A stretch of 64,000 nucleotides of DNA from Betaproteobacteria bacterium (GTDB lineage: Bacteria > Pseudomonadota > Gammaproteobacteria > Burkholderiales > Ga0077523), in assembly GCA_016713305.1 (NCBI GenBank), contig JADJPK010000021.1, forward strand, positions 1-64,000. Direction: 5' to 3'. The notes below the pieces were generated by a model that saw only the letters and a program-made list of their open reading frames with translations, was not told the DNA's origin and did not search any database. Numbering within the stretch: the first letter of the stretch is position 1; each line of letters starts with the position of its first letter. Made by a program: the position numbers and the translations under genes. This document shows, one piece after another, positions 1-7,420 of the stretch.

Positions 1-13
1 GGAAACGTTGAGC
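1..13 (+). other. attC site, 3' end only
   Basis: The window opens inside the right end of an integron attC site. GTTGAGC at 7-13 fits the R' consensus GTTRRRY and is preceded by AAAC, as in the complete sites further on. The left part of the site lies outside the window, so the call rests on one short motif plus the array that follows. Confidence 0.5.
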
Positions 14-369
14 GGATTGCCAGCAGTGGCGGGATGCGTTAGAAGGGCTTCGATTTCAGGTGGACCTGCCTGCTGCGGCTTGCAGGCCACAGGGCCTCAC
101 GGGTCACTGGAACCCACCGCATCCGGCCCATCCGGCCGGGAGCCGTTGCGACTGAGCCGATTCGGGGCGTGATGGCCGCCGGTCGAGGGGTCCACGACGG
201 GCGCGGCCCTGGCATGTGGGTTGAAATGCTGTCCTGACCGATGCATGTGGTCGATGGGCGGGACCGCTGTACTTTATACATCTGGTGGACGCGTTGTTTC
301 GCGTCACAGAGGGGGCGAGAATGCTATGCGTCAAAGTCTTGTCGACTTCTAGTTGGTGAGACAAGTCTA

Positions 370-776
370 GTGGGCCGCCCAGACAACTTCTTGTGGTCGC
401 TTGTTCAAGCTCAGCTTCCGCTGACGGTGATCGTTTACCCCGTTGTAGCCGTGGTCGGCAGTCTCGGCGTCTGGCCGCCGGCGCGGGAAGTCTTGGCATC
501 ATTTCCGAGGGACACCCCCATTCTGGTTGGCTTTGGCTACAAGGGCACAGGGGAGGAACGCATGGCTTCGCGGTCCTATGTGCTACTTCCTTCGGTTTTT
601 CACGACCCCGTCGTTGTCACCGTCAAGAAGGTCGGTGAGTCGGCGCCCGTAGTCCGAAGTCGCTGGGTTCCCTCATTTTCGTTCTTGTCGTCTACCTTTC
701 GAGCATCATCGGCACTGGTGGCTCTGGTTGCGTCGTAGCGTCACCCAACCCCGCGCTCCAGCGGATGCGCCGCTGA
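370..776 (+). pseudogene. Cassette gene, small membrane protein, frameshifted
   Basis: Protein-like reading begins near a GTG at 370 (an in-frame ATG at 241 is the alternative). It shows a hydrophobic segment around 410-465, then a soluble stretch ending TVKKVGESAPVV near 650. There the frame breaks. In the original frame it stops at 738. One base over, reading gives a second hydrophobic segment (SLIFVLVVYLSSII) and runs into the attC site, stopping at 776. The second reading looks more natural for a two-helix membrane protein. The family is not recognised. The first 370 bases hold no convincing gene. Low confidence in start and end. Confidence 0.4.
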
Positions 777-806
777 GCGGCGCGCCTCTGAGCTTTCACG
801 TCAGAG
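743..806 (+). other. attC recombination site
   Basis: ACCCAAC (743-749) fits the R'' consensus RYYYAAC. It is followed by an imperfect hairpin around the GCGCC/GGCGC arms at 766-782. The right end GTCAGAG (800-806) departs from GTTRRRY at two bases. Layout and length (64 bp) match the other sites in the array. The next gene starts right at its end. Confidence 0.55.
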
Positions 807-1155
807 TGTCCGGTGTATCCGACAAACGTGTCCGGAAGCTTGCGATAGTCATCCGGGCTCTTCTGGGCTACATACGCTGCTGCTCTTTACGCGGAGTGGA
901 CGCCGGGGCCCCTGTCAAGGAAGCCCCGGGAGTACCTGGCCATCGCGGAAATGGTCAACTACAGTGGGGTTGATCTGCGGTTCGCTTTTCAGAAGCTTTG
1001 CTTTTTGATCGGATTGGTGGCGCTGCTGGCGGGAAGCGCTCTGGCGCTGGTTCGCCGCCAGGCTGGCGATTTTGCTTACGCTGGCCGCTATACCGATGGC
1101 CTTGACGGTCTTCTTGGGTGAACACGAGTCGTACTGCCCGCTGATCAAGGGTTGA
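806..1155 (+). pseudogene. Cassette gene, small integral membrane protein, two frameshifts
   Basis: Three overlapping frames join into one plausible protein of about 115 residues. GTG at 806 gives a basic N-terminus and a first hydrophobic segment (KLAIVIRALLGY). After a one-base shift near 875 comes a periplasmic-looking stretch and a helix (FLIGLVALLAGSALALV). After another near 1058 comes a last helix (AILLTLAAIPMALTVFLG) and the end ESYCPLIKG. Removing one base at each break restores a 348-nt frame. The family is not recognised. The gene lies between two attC-like sites, so it is a cassette cargo. Confidence 0.5.
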
Positions 1156-1244
1156 CTTGAGACGCGTGGTGTGTTACTCCGGCTGTCTGGGGTGCCGCAA
1201 TTTCTCTGGCTTGGATAGAGGTCGGTGGGCGGCCACACGAGGAT

Positions 1245-1321
1245 GCAGCTCTTGCGCAGCCGCCTGACCGGCGACGTCGTGCTTCGCCCGCCCTCGCCGG
1301 CTTGTGATGCTTTCGTTAGCC
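1245..1321 (+). other. Degenerate attC site
   Basis: The right end GTTAGCC (1315-1321) differs from GTTRRRY at one base. The preceding 65 bp (GCGCA, CGCCTGAC, GTGCTTCG, TGTGATGCT in order) align well with the attC at 6315-6393, which carries the same blocks. The left core site is not recognisable. The position, between two cassette genes, supports it. Confidence 0.4.
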
Positions 1322-1343
1322 GGCACAAGCAGGGGCACATTGG

Positions 1344-1788
1344 ATGGTAGATGGGAAAGACCTTAGTTCATCGTGGCGATTTCGAGCCGGCTTCACGAGT
1401 GGCCTTGGTTTCGGTATTGGGCTACTCGTGATCATTCTCGCTTGGGAATGGATCGACACATATCGCAATTCTCCTGAGCTAAAGGAATTCTCGGAGAAAG
1501 CCAACGTTGTCGTTAAGACTCATCGTGTCGCAAAGGACAAGTGCTGTTTGGCAGTAATTGGGGAACTGGAAAACTAAGGGCACAACAACCTGGCGCTACG
1601 TAGATGTCCGGGTAGAGTTCTTCGACGACAAAGGGCAGTTCGTCCACTCGTGCAGTGAACAGTTAGACGGGCTCCTTACGCCAGGGCAGGTACGAAACTA
1701 CAAGGTCACCTGCTACGAAAGGCAAAACCACCCACTCCCAGAATTCAAGAAATACAGCGTTATTGTGGATGATGGTCACGCACGATAG
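1344..1788 (+). pseudogene. Cassette gene, membrane-anchored FxLYD-like protein, one frameshift
   Basis: ATG at 1344 opens a frame with one transmembrane segment (residues about 18-34, FGIGLLVIILAWEWI) and a periplasmic start. At about 1557 the frame breaks. The next frame continues with NWKTKGTTTWRYVDVRVEFF and DDKGQFV, then LTPGQVRNYKV, to a stop at 1788. Removing one base gives 147 residues. The second half resembles FxLYD domains (strand, Y-x-x-V-x-V, F-x-D-x-x-G, L-x-P-G). These are small extracytoplasmic beta-sandwich domains of unknown ligand. The family call is by pattern only. The gene is closed downstream by a good attC site. Confidence 0.55.
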
Positions 1789-1797
1789 AAATTCTCC

Positions 1798-1893
1798 AGC
1801 CAACAACTCATCCAACCGGACGTCCCAACAGCTGCGCAGTTGGGGTTCCCTCCCCGCTGCACCCTCCGGCGCCGGTTACTTCAAACGTTGAGG
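1798..1893 (+). other. attC recombination site
   Basis: AGCCAAC (1798-1804), then the left box CTCATCCAACCGGACG, then the right box CGCCGGTTACTTCAAAC and GTTGAGG (1887-1893). Left and right boxes are complementary around a long imperfect hairpin (96 bp in all). The spacing and the AAC-TCATCCAA / TTACTTCAA-GTT pattern closely match classical 59-base elements. Confidence 0.75.
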
Positions 1894-1923
1894 CTGTAGA
1901 AAAGCCCCATTCCACCGCTTGAT

Positions 1924-2411
1924 CACCGATCTGGACCTGACCCGACCCCGTTCTTCGTACTCTTCAGCATCGTACTGCTGATCTGGACAATCACGTTCCT
2001 TAGCAGGCGGTATGTATGGGAAGTCACGGCCAGAGTTGTTGATGAAGTAACGTGCATCGAGGACAGAACCAATGCTCAGGCGCCTTCTAGAGCGTTTTTC
2101 GAACTGGTACTGGAACAATGGAGCAAAGGTGTCGTGAGGACCCGGCCTGCCAGTTCTTGAGACGTGAGGTGACGGTCGTCGGCAAGGAATTCGAATCGAT
2201 GGCTTATGACCGGCTTCTTGATCCCGCAGAGACGCTTTCGTTTTCAAGAATCGTCGATGGCATCGAGCTGACCTTTTCGGCAGAGGCGTACCATGTCAAG
2301 GATAACGGTGACATATGCTTCTGCGTGGATGCGAGTGCGAAATCGAACCGTACAGGATGGCAGCCCAGTTACCAGCTTTTCAAACGACGGAACGGCACTG
2401 TCTACTACTAA
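1924..2411 (+). pseudogene. Cassette gene, single-pass membrane protein, one frameshift
   Basis: In the frame open around 1948-2158 the DNA encodes a strong transmembrane segment (FFVLFSIVLLIWTITFL) followed by RRYVWEVTARVVDEVTCIED. Near 2135 the frame must shift by one base to continue as REDPACQFLRREVTVVGKEF, ending NGTVYY at 2411. No ordinary start codon is visible upstream of the transmembrane segment, so the 5' end is unresolved. The soluble domain is not recognised. Bases 1936-1949 resemble the right terminus of the 200-bp elements at 2473 and 2991, so an old insertion may have touched the 5' end. Confidence 0.45.
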
Positions 2412-2472
2412 GCAAAGAGCGCCGTGCACTGCGTACACGCACGTACGCTCAGACTGAGTCTGCGCCGAGGAT

Positions 2473-2672
2473 GGGGTCCGGTTTCGCACTAGACATGCCC
2501 CGACGCAGCATCCGTCCATGTCTCGCTCTCTCGCATCGAGCTCGCCAGTGGTTTCTATAACGGCATTTCGCCGTGACAGCCGCGTACGTGCTCGAAGGAC
2601 ACCGACTTATGGAGAATTCCCGCGCGAACTTTCGATAGGCCGGTTAAGTGCTGGACTTCAAGACCCAGCCCC
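2473..2672 (+). mobile_element. 200-bp MITE-like element, copy 1 (RAYT-derived)
   Basis: The left end GGGGTCCGGTTTCGCA (2473-2488) and right end TTCAAGACCCAGCCCC (2657-2672) are imperfect inverted repeats. The interior is a diverged copy of 2991-3191 in the same orientation, including a start resembling that of REP-associated tyrosine (Y1, IS200-like) transposases at 2518 followed by noncoding sequence. It is the more degraded of the two copies. It probably moved in trans using a transposase located elsewhere. Confidence 0.6.
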
Positions 2673-2990
2673 GACTATCCAGGCGCGGGCGCTGGGTTTT
2701 CCACAGAGAGGATGGTTGCGAAACCTATACGTTCAACTGCAGATGTTTCTGAGCGCTGTTTCGCGTCCCCAAGTTCGGGGGTCGCCTTGTGGCCCTACCC
2801 AGGGTTCTAGTGGCAGGCTGCGTTTGTTTGGATCGATTGGTTGGCCGATTCGGGGTACCTGTTGCTGGGATTTATATTGGGAATGTTGATTTTTCTCATT
2901 GGTGCGCGAGACACCAGGATCGAAACGAGTAGGCACAACGAGAGGTGGCTCAGTCTTCAGGACACGAAGAGGGGCCCCGTGGCGCACGAT
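2673..2990 (+). pseudogene. Remnant of a small membrane-protein cassette gene
   Basis: Between the two MITE-like copies, about 2820-2970 encodes a convincing membrane segment (YLLLGFILGMLIFLIGAR) followed by a charged, helix-like stretch (DTRIETSRHNERWLSLQDTK). The frame then runs directly into element copy 2. An in-frame stop lies just upstream of the segment, so no start is visible. This looks like a cassette gene interrupted by the element. Family unknown. Confidence 0.35.
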
Positions 2991-3191
2991 GGGGTCCGGT
3001 CTTGCAGCAACACATCCCTCAACCAGAATCCGCCCATGTCCCGCCCTCTCCGCATCGAGCTCACCAGTGGTCACTATAACGGCACTTCTCGCGGTGACAG
3101 CCACGTACGAGCCCGAAGGACACCGACTCAGGAGAGCTCCGCGCGAACTTCGAATAGGTCGGTTAAGCGCCGGATTGCAAGACCCGACCCC
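2991..3191 (+). mobile_element. 201-bp MITE-like element, copy 2 (RAYT-derived)
   Basis: GGGGTCCGGTCTTGCA (2991-3006) and TGCAAGACCCGACCCC (3176-3191) are inverted repeats with a single mismatch. Inside, an ATG at 3036 starts MSRPLRIELTSGHYNGTSRG, close to the N-terminal signature of REP-associated Y1 transposases (typically M-x-R-P-L-R-I-E-x-P-G-x-x-Y-H-V-x-x-R-G). The expected histidine of the following HuH region is absent and the rest of the enzyme is missing. It is therefore a non-autonomous internal-deletion derivative. Confidence 0.7.
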
Positions 3192-3562
3192 GTTGTTCTG
3201 TTCAGTCCAGGACTCGGACTTCAAGGAAACGAGGAGCACCGTATTTGAGAGGCAAGACGAGATATTCGATTCCGTTGTCGACAGGTTTGCCTACGACATT
3301 GCTTGGATTGCTGAGCCGCAATTGCTAAACGCGAGACTCGATCGGCAAGGTGGCTCATTCCCTTCTATCTGGAAACCGAGGTCTTCAGATTGAGACAGTT
3401 CTTAGCGCCGATGGCGCCGAGGTGAACTAGTAAGCTGGTGATACCGTCCATTTTGGTGCCTGGCATCTCGCGCTGCTGAGAAGATGAACATCACTAGCAA
3501 GAAGAGCCTGTATGGAGACCTGGAGGCCTTGCTCGCTCAATCAAGATGCAACTGCAGGTATG
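3192..3562 (+). pseudogene. Unassigned cassette coding remnant and spacer
   Basis: Directly after element copy 2, 3207-3393 is open and protein-like (DEIFDSVVDRFAYDIAWI), ending at a TGA at 3391-3393. It may be the distal part of the gene interrupted by the element. From 3394 to 3562 only short open stretches occur (for example a fragment LVIPSILVPGISRC near 3440-3480). I see no complete gene. Confidence 0.25.
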
Positions 3563-3693
3563 GCCTAACCACTCGCTCAAGCTGACCCCGCTACGGCAGG
3601 CACTGTAAAGGCGGGTCCGCGGCACATGGTGCATCATCGCGAAGCAAGCGTACAGCGCCCGCCTCCGCGGGCAGCTTAGCTCGAACGTTGGGC
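3563..3693 (+). other. attC recombination site, long form
   Basis: R'' GCCTAAC (3563-3569) and R' GTTGGGC (3687-3693) both match consensus. The flanking boxes CACTCGCTCAAGCTGAC and GCAGCTTAGCTCGAAC are complementary, as in classical 59-base elements. At 131 bp it is near the upper end of the usual length. It is the clearest large attC site in the window. Confidence 0.85.
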
Positions 3694-3714
3694 ACAGCAG
3701 ATCCAGGAGTGACG

Positions 3715-4101
3715 ATGCCGCAGAACAAGCAGAGTGGAGTTGCTGGCAACCAGTTTGGGCGTACGACAGCACCGCTGATAGCACGCGAGATCGGTGCGCG
3801 GATGCTCGGGACGAAGAGCAACGAAGCTGAGCTTGACGGGGAGAGAATTGTGATCAAGTGTGCGCGCGCTGGAACGTTGAGCGTTGGCGTCAGCTACCTC
3901 ATGCTCAAACGGATTCGTCGAGTGCTTGGCGCGTTCGAACAATCGAATGGTTCGTTCTGCATCTACTCGCTCACCGTAGCCGAGTACTCCAAGGCCATGA
4001 CTCCCACGAGAAGCAAAGGGCCTTCGGCTGGAAAAGTGGGTATCGTGCGACGAGCGGTGTTTGAAACAAGAGGTACGCAGGTAGCCACTATTTATGCGTA
4101 A
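3715..4101 (+). CDS. Conserved cassette protein of unknown function, intact
   Basis: Encodes 128 residues from ATG at 3715, six bases after AGGAG (3705-3709) and just 21 bp downstream of an attC site, a typical cassette layout. The protein is basic and soluble with no signal or membrane segment. It has a central block (RIVIKCARAGTLSVGVSYLM, then LKRIRRVLGAFEQ), a Y/F-rich middle (FCIYSLTVAEYSKAM) and a basic tail (PTRSKGPSAGKVGIVRRA). It resembles small conserved proteins met in integron arrays but I know no function. It is the only cassette gene here without a frameshift apart from a doubtful 39-codon ORF. The stop precedes the next attC by about 10 bp. Confidence 0.75.
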   Translation: MPQNKQSGVAGNQFGRTTAPLIAREIGARMLGTKSNEAELDGERIVIKCARAGTLSVGVSYLMLKRIRRVLGAFEQSNGSFCIYSLTVAEYSKAMTPTRSKGPSAGKVGIVRRAVFETRGTQVATIYA

Positions 4102-4110
4102 CGAAATCTC

Positions 4111-4188
4111 GGCCAACAAGTCCTTCCAACCGATCGACGACGGCGCGCTTCGCCTACCATCGTCATCGGCTGAAGGCCGGCGTTGGGC
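4111..4188 (+). other. attC recombination site
   Basis: GGCCAAC (4111-4117, one base off consensus) with AAGTCCTTCCAACCGATCGAC, and on the right GGCGTTGGGC with R' GTTGGGC at 4182-4188. The boxes CCGATCGACGACGGC and GTCATCGGCTGAAGG pair imperfectly around a short stem. 78 bp. Confidence 0.75.
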
Positions 4189-4222
4189 GTAGTACGACGC
4201 ACGCTGGGTTTGAGAGAAGAAC

Positions 4223-4342
4223 ATGCATCTACCTCAAGTGGTTGTCGACTACGCCCGCATGCTCCGCCGGGTGCATGAGGACAACGCTGCGGCGAACCAC
4301 GTGGCGGAGTATGACGGGCCCAAGCTCGTTCAACGATGCTAA
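4223..4342 (+). CDS. Small ORF, 39 aa, overlapping the HEPN-like gene
   Basis: ATG at 4223 follows GAGAGAAG by a few bases. The product (MHLPQVVVDYARMLRRVHED..., ending KLVQRC) has no known domain. Its TAA at 4340-4342 overlaps the ATG (4336) of the next gene, suggesting translational coupling, or simply a false ORF that carries the ribosome-binding region. It is shown because it is intact and sits directly after an attC site. Confidence is low. Confidence 0.3.
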   Translation: MHLPQVVVDYARMLRRVHEDNAAANHVAEYDGPKLVQRC

Positions 4343-4834
4343 CGCCTTTTGTCTATCAGTTCTTCATCTACAACAGCCTTTACCAGATCGACTGGCTCAA
4401 TCGCATCGAACGAGATTAAGGGCGTTCGATGGTGAGCGGGGGCCCAAAAGCAATCCGCGTTGGAGTGCTTGATCGGCCAACGTACGCCGGTCCAGACTTT
4501 TTCTAGCAGCGTTTGTAAGGCTAGTTGCTGAGGGAGTGACGGGAGCGTGGACGACAGTTGTCCTGACTCTCGTATTAGCCATGAGAACGGCCGCGACTTC
4601 TTCAATCGCCTCAGAGAGTTTCGAGAAGAGCTCAACGCCACAAAACTGCACAGTGAATCAACTGATCGAACGAGTCGCAGAGCTTCGGCGCTTTGTCTAC
4701 GATGTTCGCTGCAACATACTTCATGGCAGAAAGTCCTTAGCTGAGCTAGAGGACGAGAACCGAGCAAGAGAATCCGCGTCTACTATGCCTTTCTACATGG
4801 ACTCGTGTCGCTCTTTTTCACCTGGCCTGACGAC
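4336..4834 (+). pseudogene. HEPN-like cassette gene, multiply frameshifted
   Basis: Starts MLTPFVYQFFIYNSLYQIDW at 4336. Protein-like blocks then continue in changing frames: AGAQKQSALECLIGQRTP (about 4440-4495), TFLAAFVRLVAEGVTGAW (about 4497-4550), PDSRISHENGRDFFNRLREF (about 4562-4620), QLIERVAELRRFVYDVRCNI with LHGRKSLAELEDE (about 4660-4760), and VYYAFLHGLVSLFFTW (about 4780-4828). At least four one-base shifts are needed. The R-x4-H motif (RCNILH) is the hallmark of HEPN ribonuclease/toxin-like domains. Family placement is by motif only. Such proteins occur in toxin-antitoxin and phage-defence settings. Confidence 0.5.
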
Positions 4835-4913
4835 GCCCAACCTAGCCGCTGCATCCGACCGGTAACAGCCGGCTTCGCCGCCTGTTATCGATGCGTGATC
4901 GCCGTAGTTGGGC
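4835..4913 (+). other. attC recombination site
   Basis: R'' GCCCAAC (4835-4841) and R' GTTGGGC (4907-4913) are exact reverse complements and fit consensus. The interior contains the palindromic arms AACAGCCGGC and GCCGCCTGTT (4864-4886) around TTC. 79 bp. Strong call. Confidence 0.85.
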
Positions 4914-5010
4914 ATGGGAAACGTCGTCCTGTTGTAAAGAGCAAGATCTCCATTGCGTGGCAGGACCAATTGTGCGAATCGGATCAGCAAGACTGAGAAA
5001 GGGCGGGCTC

Positions 5011-5342
5011 GTGGACAGTAAGTCGGCAGTAGTTCTTGGCGTCGTGATACTTGTCGTCGGGATGGGCTGGCCTTCTATTGGTATGGAGTACCGCCCAGCT
5101 CAAATCCGGCGCCGCCGTGAGGCGCAGTCAACGAGCAGGCGGCGGAGTTTTTCAGGCAAATGATGGGCGGAAAATCTTCCAAAGTCGTGGAGGGCTTGTA
5201 CGGTCAAGCCCACAAGGAAGCCTACTATCTTAGTTGCGTCCGAGAACACGGCCTTGAACGTTAAGCGCGCTTTTCATTCTTTGGCTACTCCGTCGAGCAA
5301 CTGACGGCGTACTTTGGCCTGGTCGCGATCGAAGACATCTAG
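5011..5342 (+). pseudogene. Small membrane-protein cassette gene, frameshifted
   Basis: GTG at 5011 after GAAAGGGCGGG starts a segment with one membrane helix (AVVLGVVILVVGMGW). Near 5130 the frame shifts to an open stretch EFFRQMMGGKSSKVVEGLYG then QAHKEAYYLSCVREHGLER. An in-frame TAA at 5252 is followed in the same frame by FFGYSVEQLTAYFGLVAIED to a TAG at 5340-5342. A second defect around 5250 would restore a single protein. Family not recognised. The upstream bases 4914-5010 hold no gene. Confidence 0.4.
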
Positions 5343-5369
5343 GAGATCGGACGTTGAAGCATCGTATCG

Positions 5370-5436
5370 GCCCAACAGTGCGCTCGCTCGGACTGGCCGC
5401 ATGCGGCGGCTGGGCGCGCAGCGCCGATCGTTAGAC
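5370..5436 (+). other. attC recombination site
   Basis: R'' GCCCAAC (5370-5376) and R' GTTAGAC (5430-5436) both fit consensus. The interior CGGACTGGCCGC / GCGGCTGGGCGC forms a stem. At 67 bp it is a compact site. It separates the preceding cassette from the DUF2971 gene, whose ATG lies 20 bp downstream. Confidence 0.8.
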
Positions 5437-5456
5437 CACCGCCGATGCACTGATCC

Positions 5457-6320
5457 ATGGACTCACTGCCGCGTCTTCTATACAAGTATTTATCGCCCGA
5501 ACGCGTGGCCATCCTTGTGCAACAACGCATTCGCTTCACGCCCCTTGGTGCCTTCAACGATCCATTCGAAGGACGGCCTAGCGTCACCGCACTCGCACCA
5601 GAGTCGGAGCTGAGAAGCCTAATCAAGAACGTCCTGCCTGCTGAGGTAAAGCGCGCATACGATTGGCTGCCGTCCCAAACGAAAGAGATGCTTTCGTTCG
5701 AAATGTTTCAGAGTATGGCTGCACAATTGACGACGGCGAAGGAGCCGGAGATGCTGCAGCTTGTCTCGGGAATTACCAAGGACGTAGCACAACTGATTCA
5801 CAAGAAGTTCGACGAATTGTGTGGGTCTTATCGCTTTCTGAAGTTCCGGACAGTCTGCTGATGTGGGCTCACTACGCGGCTAGTCACCAGGATTCGTACT
5901 GGGGATTCGATCCCCGGCATCCATACTTCGATAGACGAAAGACCGAGATTGACGAACTGCGGCACCTCCGTCGTTCAGTATCGGGATAGCCGTCCTTGCG
6001 GGGAAATGACTGAAATGGATGGGATCGACCTGTTCTTCGTCAAGAGCGTCCATTGGGCCTATGAGCGGGAGTGGCGCATGTTGGTGCCTCTCGAAGATGC
6101 CGTAGAGGTAGTTCCGGGCGCCCCGTATGCGACTCACCTTTTCGACTTCCCCGCGACCGCCGTCAGACAAGTAATCGTTGGAGCACGAATGACCGACACG
6201 AATATGGACGCACTTCTCAGTTCGGTTCGCGCCTTCGGCCTGGCGCGGACATTAGGAATCAAGCGGGCTGTGCCTGATGCGACCGACTTCAAACTCAAGT
6301 TTCATGAACTACCTGTCTAA
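5457..6320 (+). pseudogene. DUF2971 family protein, two compensating frameshifts
   Basis: ATG at 5457 opens LPRLLYKYLSPERVAILVQQ, then RFTPLGAFNDPFEG, the typical N-terminus of DUF2971 proteins. At about 5822 the frame shifts to SEVPDSLLMWAHYAASH (the conserved W-x-H-Y block). At about 5965 it shifts back to FFVKSVHWAYEREWRML (the K-x-x-x-W-x-Y-E-x-E-W-R block), ending at 6320. The two shifts cancel (864 nt, 287 residues). DUF2971 proteins are of unknown biochemical function and often lie in accessory or defence-associated DNA. The stop codon lies inside the following attC core. All diagnostic blocks survive, so indel errors are a real alternative to decay. Confidence 0.7.
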
Positions 6321-6393
6321 CCTGCGCATTCGCCTGACGGAAAACGCCGTGCTTCGACCGCCGTTGTCGGTCAGGTGATGCTCAACGTAAAGG
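6315..6393 (+). other. attC recombination site, last recognised in the array
   Basis: R'' GTCTAAC (6315-6321) fits consensus and contains the stop of the DUF2971 gene. The right end reads CTCAACGTAAAGG (6381-6393), as if one T were missing from GTTAAAGG. The arms CCTGACGGAAAACG and CCGTTGTCGGTCAGG pair. It shares blocks with the degenerate site at 1245-1321. No further attC is seen to the right, so this is probably the distal end of the array. Confidence 0.65.
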
Positions 6394-6565
6394 CTGTCGA
6401 AGAAGGCCCCTTCCCACTTGCGAGCCTCGATCGCACTGGGCATCGTCGCTGCGGTGTCGCTGTTCACGATGGCGGTGACGATGGCGCAACACCGAGACGT
6501 CGACAACCGAATGGGAAAGCGCGCGTTAGCTGCCCACGTAGGTCTTTTCCTTCTCTTCCAACGAC

Positions 6566-7281
6566 ATGAACCAGACCGACATCGCCGACGACTTGCGTGA
6601 CTTCATTCTTGCGATGGCGAGGCGAGAGGACGTCCATTCTGTCTCCTGTCAGTTCCGTGATTTCAAGCTTTGGGAAGGCCTGCTGGCGGAGCAGGGCAGG
6701 CGGGTGCAGTTGACTGGCAAGCCGCCGAGAGACGCGTTCTTTCTTTGCGGCCCGGACGGCGGCATCCACGGGGTTGCCAAGCATCATGCGGGGCTCGAGG
6801 ACATGCCAGAGGAAGAATGGTTTACGGGCGATACGCTGGAAGAAAAGATGGGCGGCGACATCCACATTCCCTACGAAGGCGTTTGTGGTGCGGATTTGTT
6901 TGTCTATCCAGCCTGGCGAAAGATCTACCCCGAGGCCTGGAAGGAGAAGGGTGCGGAACTCGACTGGGCGACCGCCGGGAAGTCATGCAACTACCTGTTG
7001 ATCGATCGGGATCTCGGCGAGGCCGCATGCGCCGCACGCACGCGCCCTGTCGCTGGCTGGTGGCTGTACAGCAGCGTTGCACCCTACAAGGACTGCAATC
7101 CATTTCACGACCGTCGGTGGCATTTCTCTTGACTCGACGGTGCCACGAAGCCCTCGATGGCTTTCTGAAGCTCAAGAAGAGATCCACCTTCAACGACCTG
7201 TCCCATCCCGAGAAGCAAAAGAAGGACAGGGAGTTCGGCCGATACATCGAGTCGGCGAAGATCGACCTGAGAAATGGATAG
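6566..7281 (+). CDS. Hypothetical protein, one frameshift near 7120
   Basis: ATG at 6566 gives a soluble 188-residue frame ending at 7132. Restoring one missing base near 7120 extends it through CHEALDGFLKLKKRS and NDLSHPEKQKKDREFGRYIE to 7281, about 238 residues. Visible features are an acidic helix-rich N-terminus and aromatic-rich middle blocks (GADLFVYPAWRKIYPEAW, VAGWWLYSSVAPYKD). There is no signal peptide, membrane segment or motif I can assign. It follows the last attC-like site by 170 bp and has higher GC than the cassettes. It could be the first chromosomal gene or a cassette without a visible attC. The 6394-6565 spacer holds only a short hydrophobic ORF. Confidence 0.6.
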
Positions 7282-7420
7282 CGGGTCCGCGGCGGCGCGC
7301 AAGCCGGAATTCGCTGGAACGCCCGGCCGGATCGTCGCAAGCGCCCAAACCGCCGCCCCTCCATTGCGGTAGTACGATCTCCCGACCGGCCTCGTGGCGA
7401 GGCCCAGCGGAGGTCCGAAC

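Noticed and set aside
2899..3393. Single + strand ORF of 164 codons crossing MITE copy 2
   Set aside because: Most of it reads element sequence in a non-native frame; only the last third (3207-3393) looks protein-like.
5248..5256. CGTTAAGC resembling an attC right end
   Set aside because: It lies inside a coding stretch that continues in frame to 5342, and no matching left core or hairpin precedes it. The genuine attC of this cassette is at 5370-5436.
6418..6600. Short + strand ORF with a hydrophobic start (LRASIALGIVAAVSLFTMAV)
   Set aside because: Overlaps the start of the better gene at 6566, loses protein character after residue 40, and has no clear ribosome-binding site. It may be a fragment, but I cannot support a gene.
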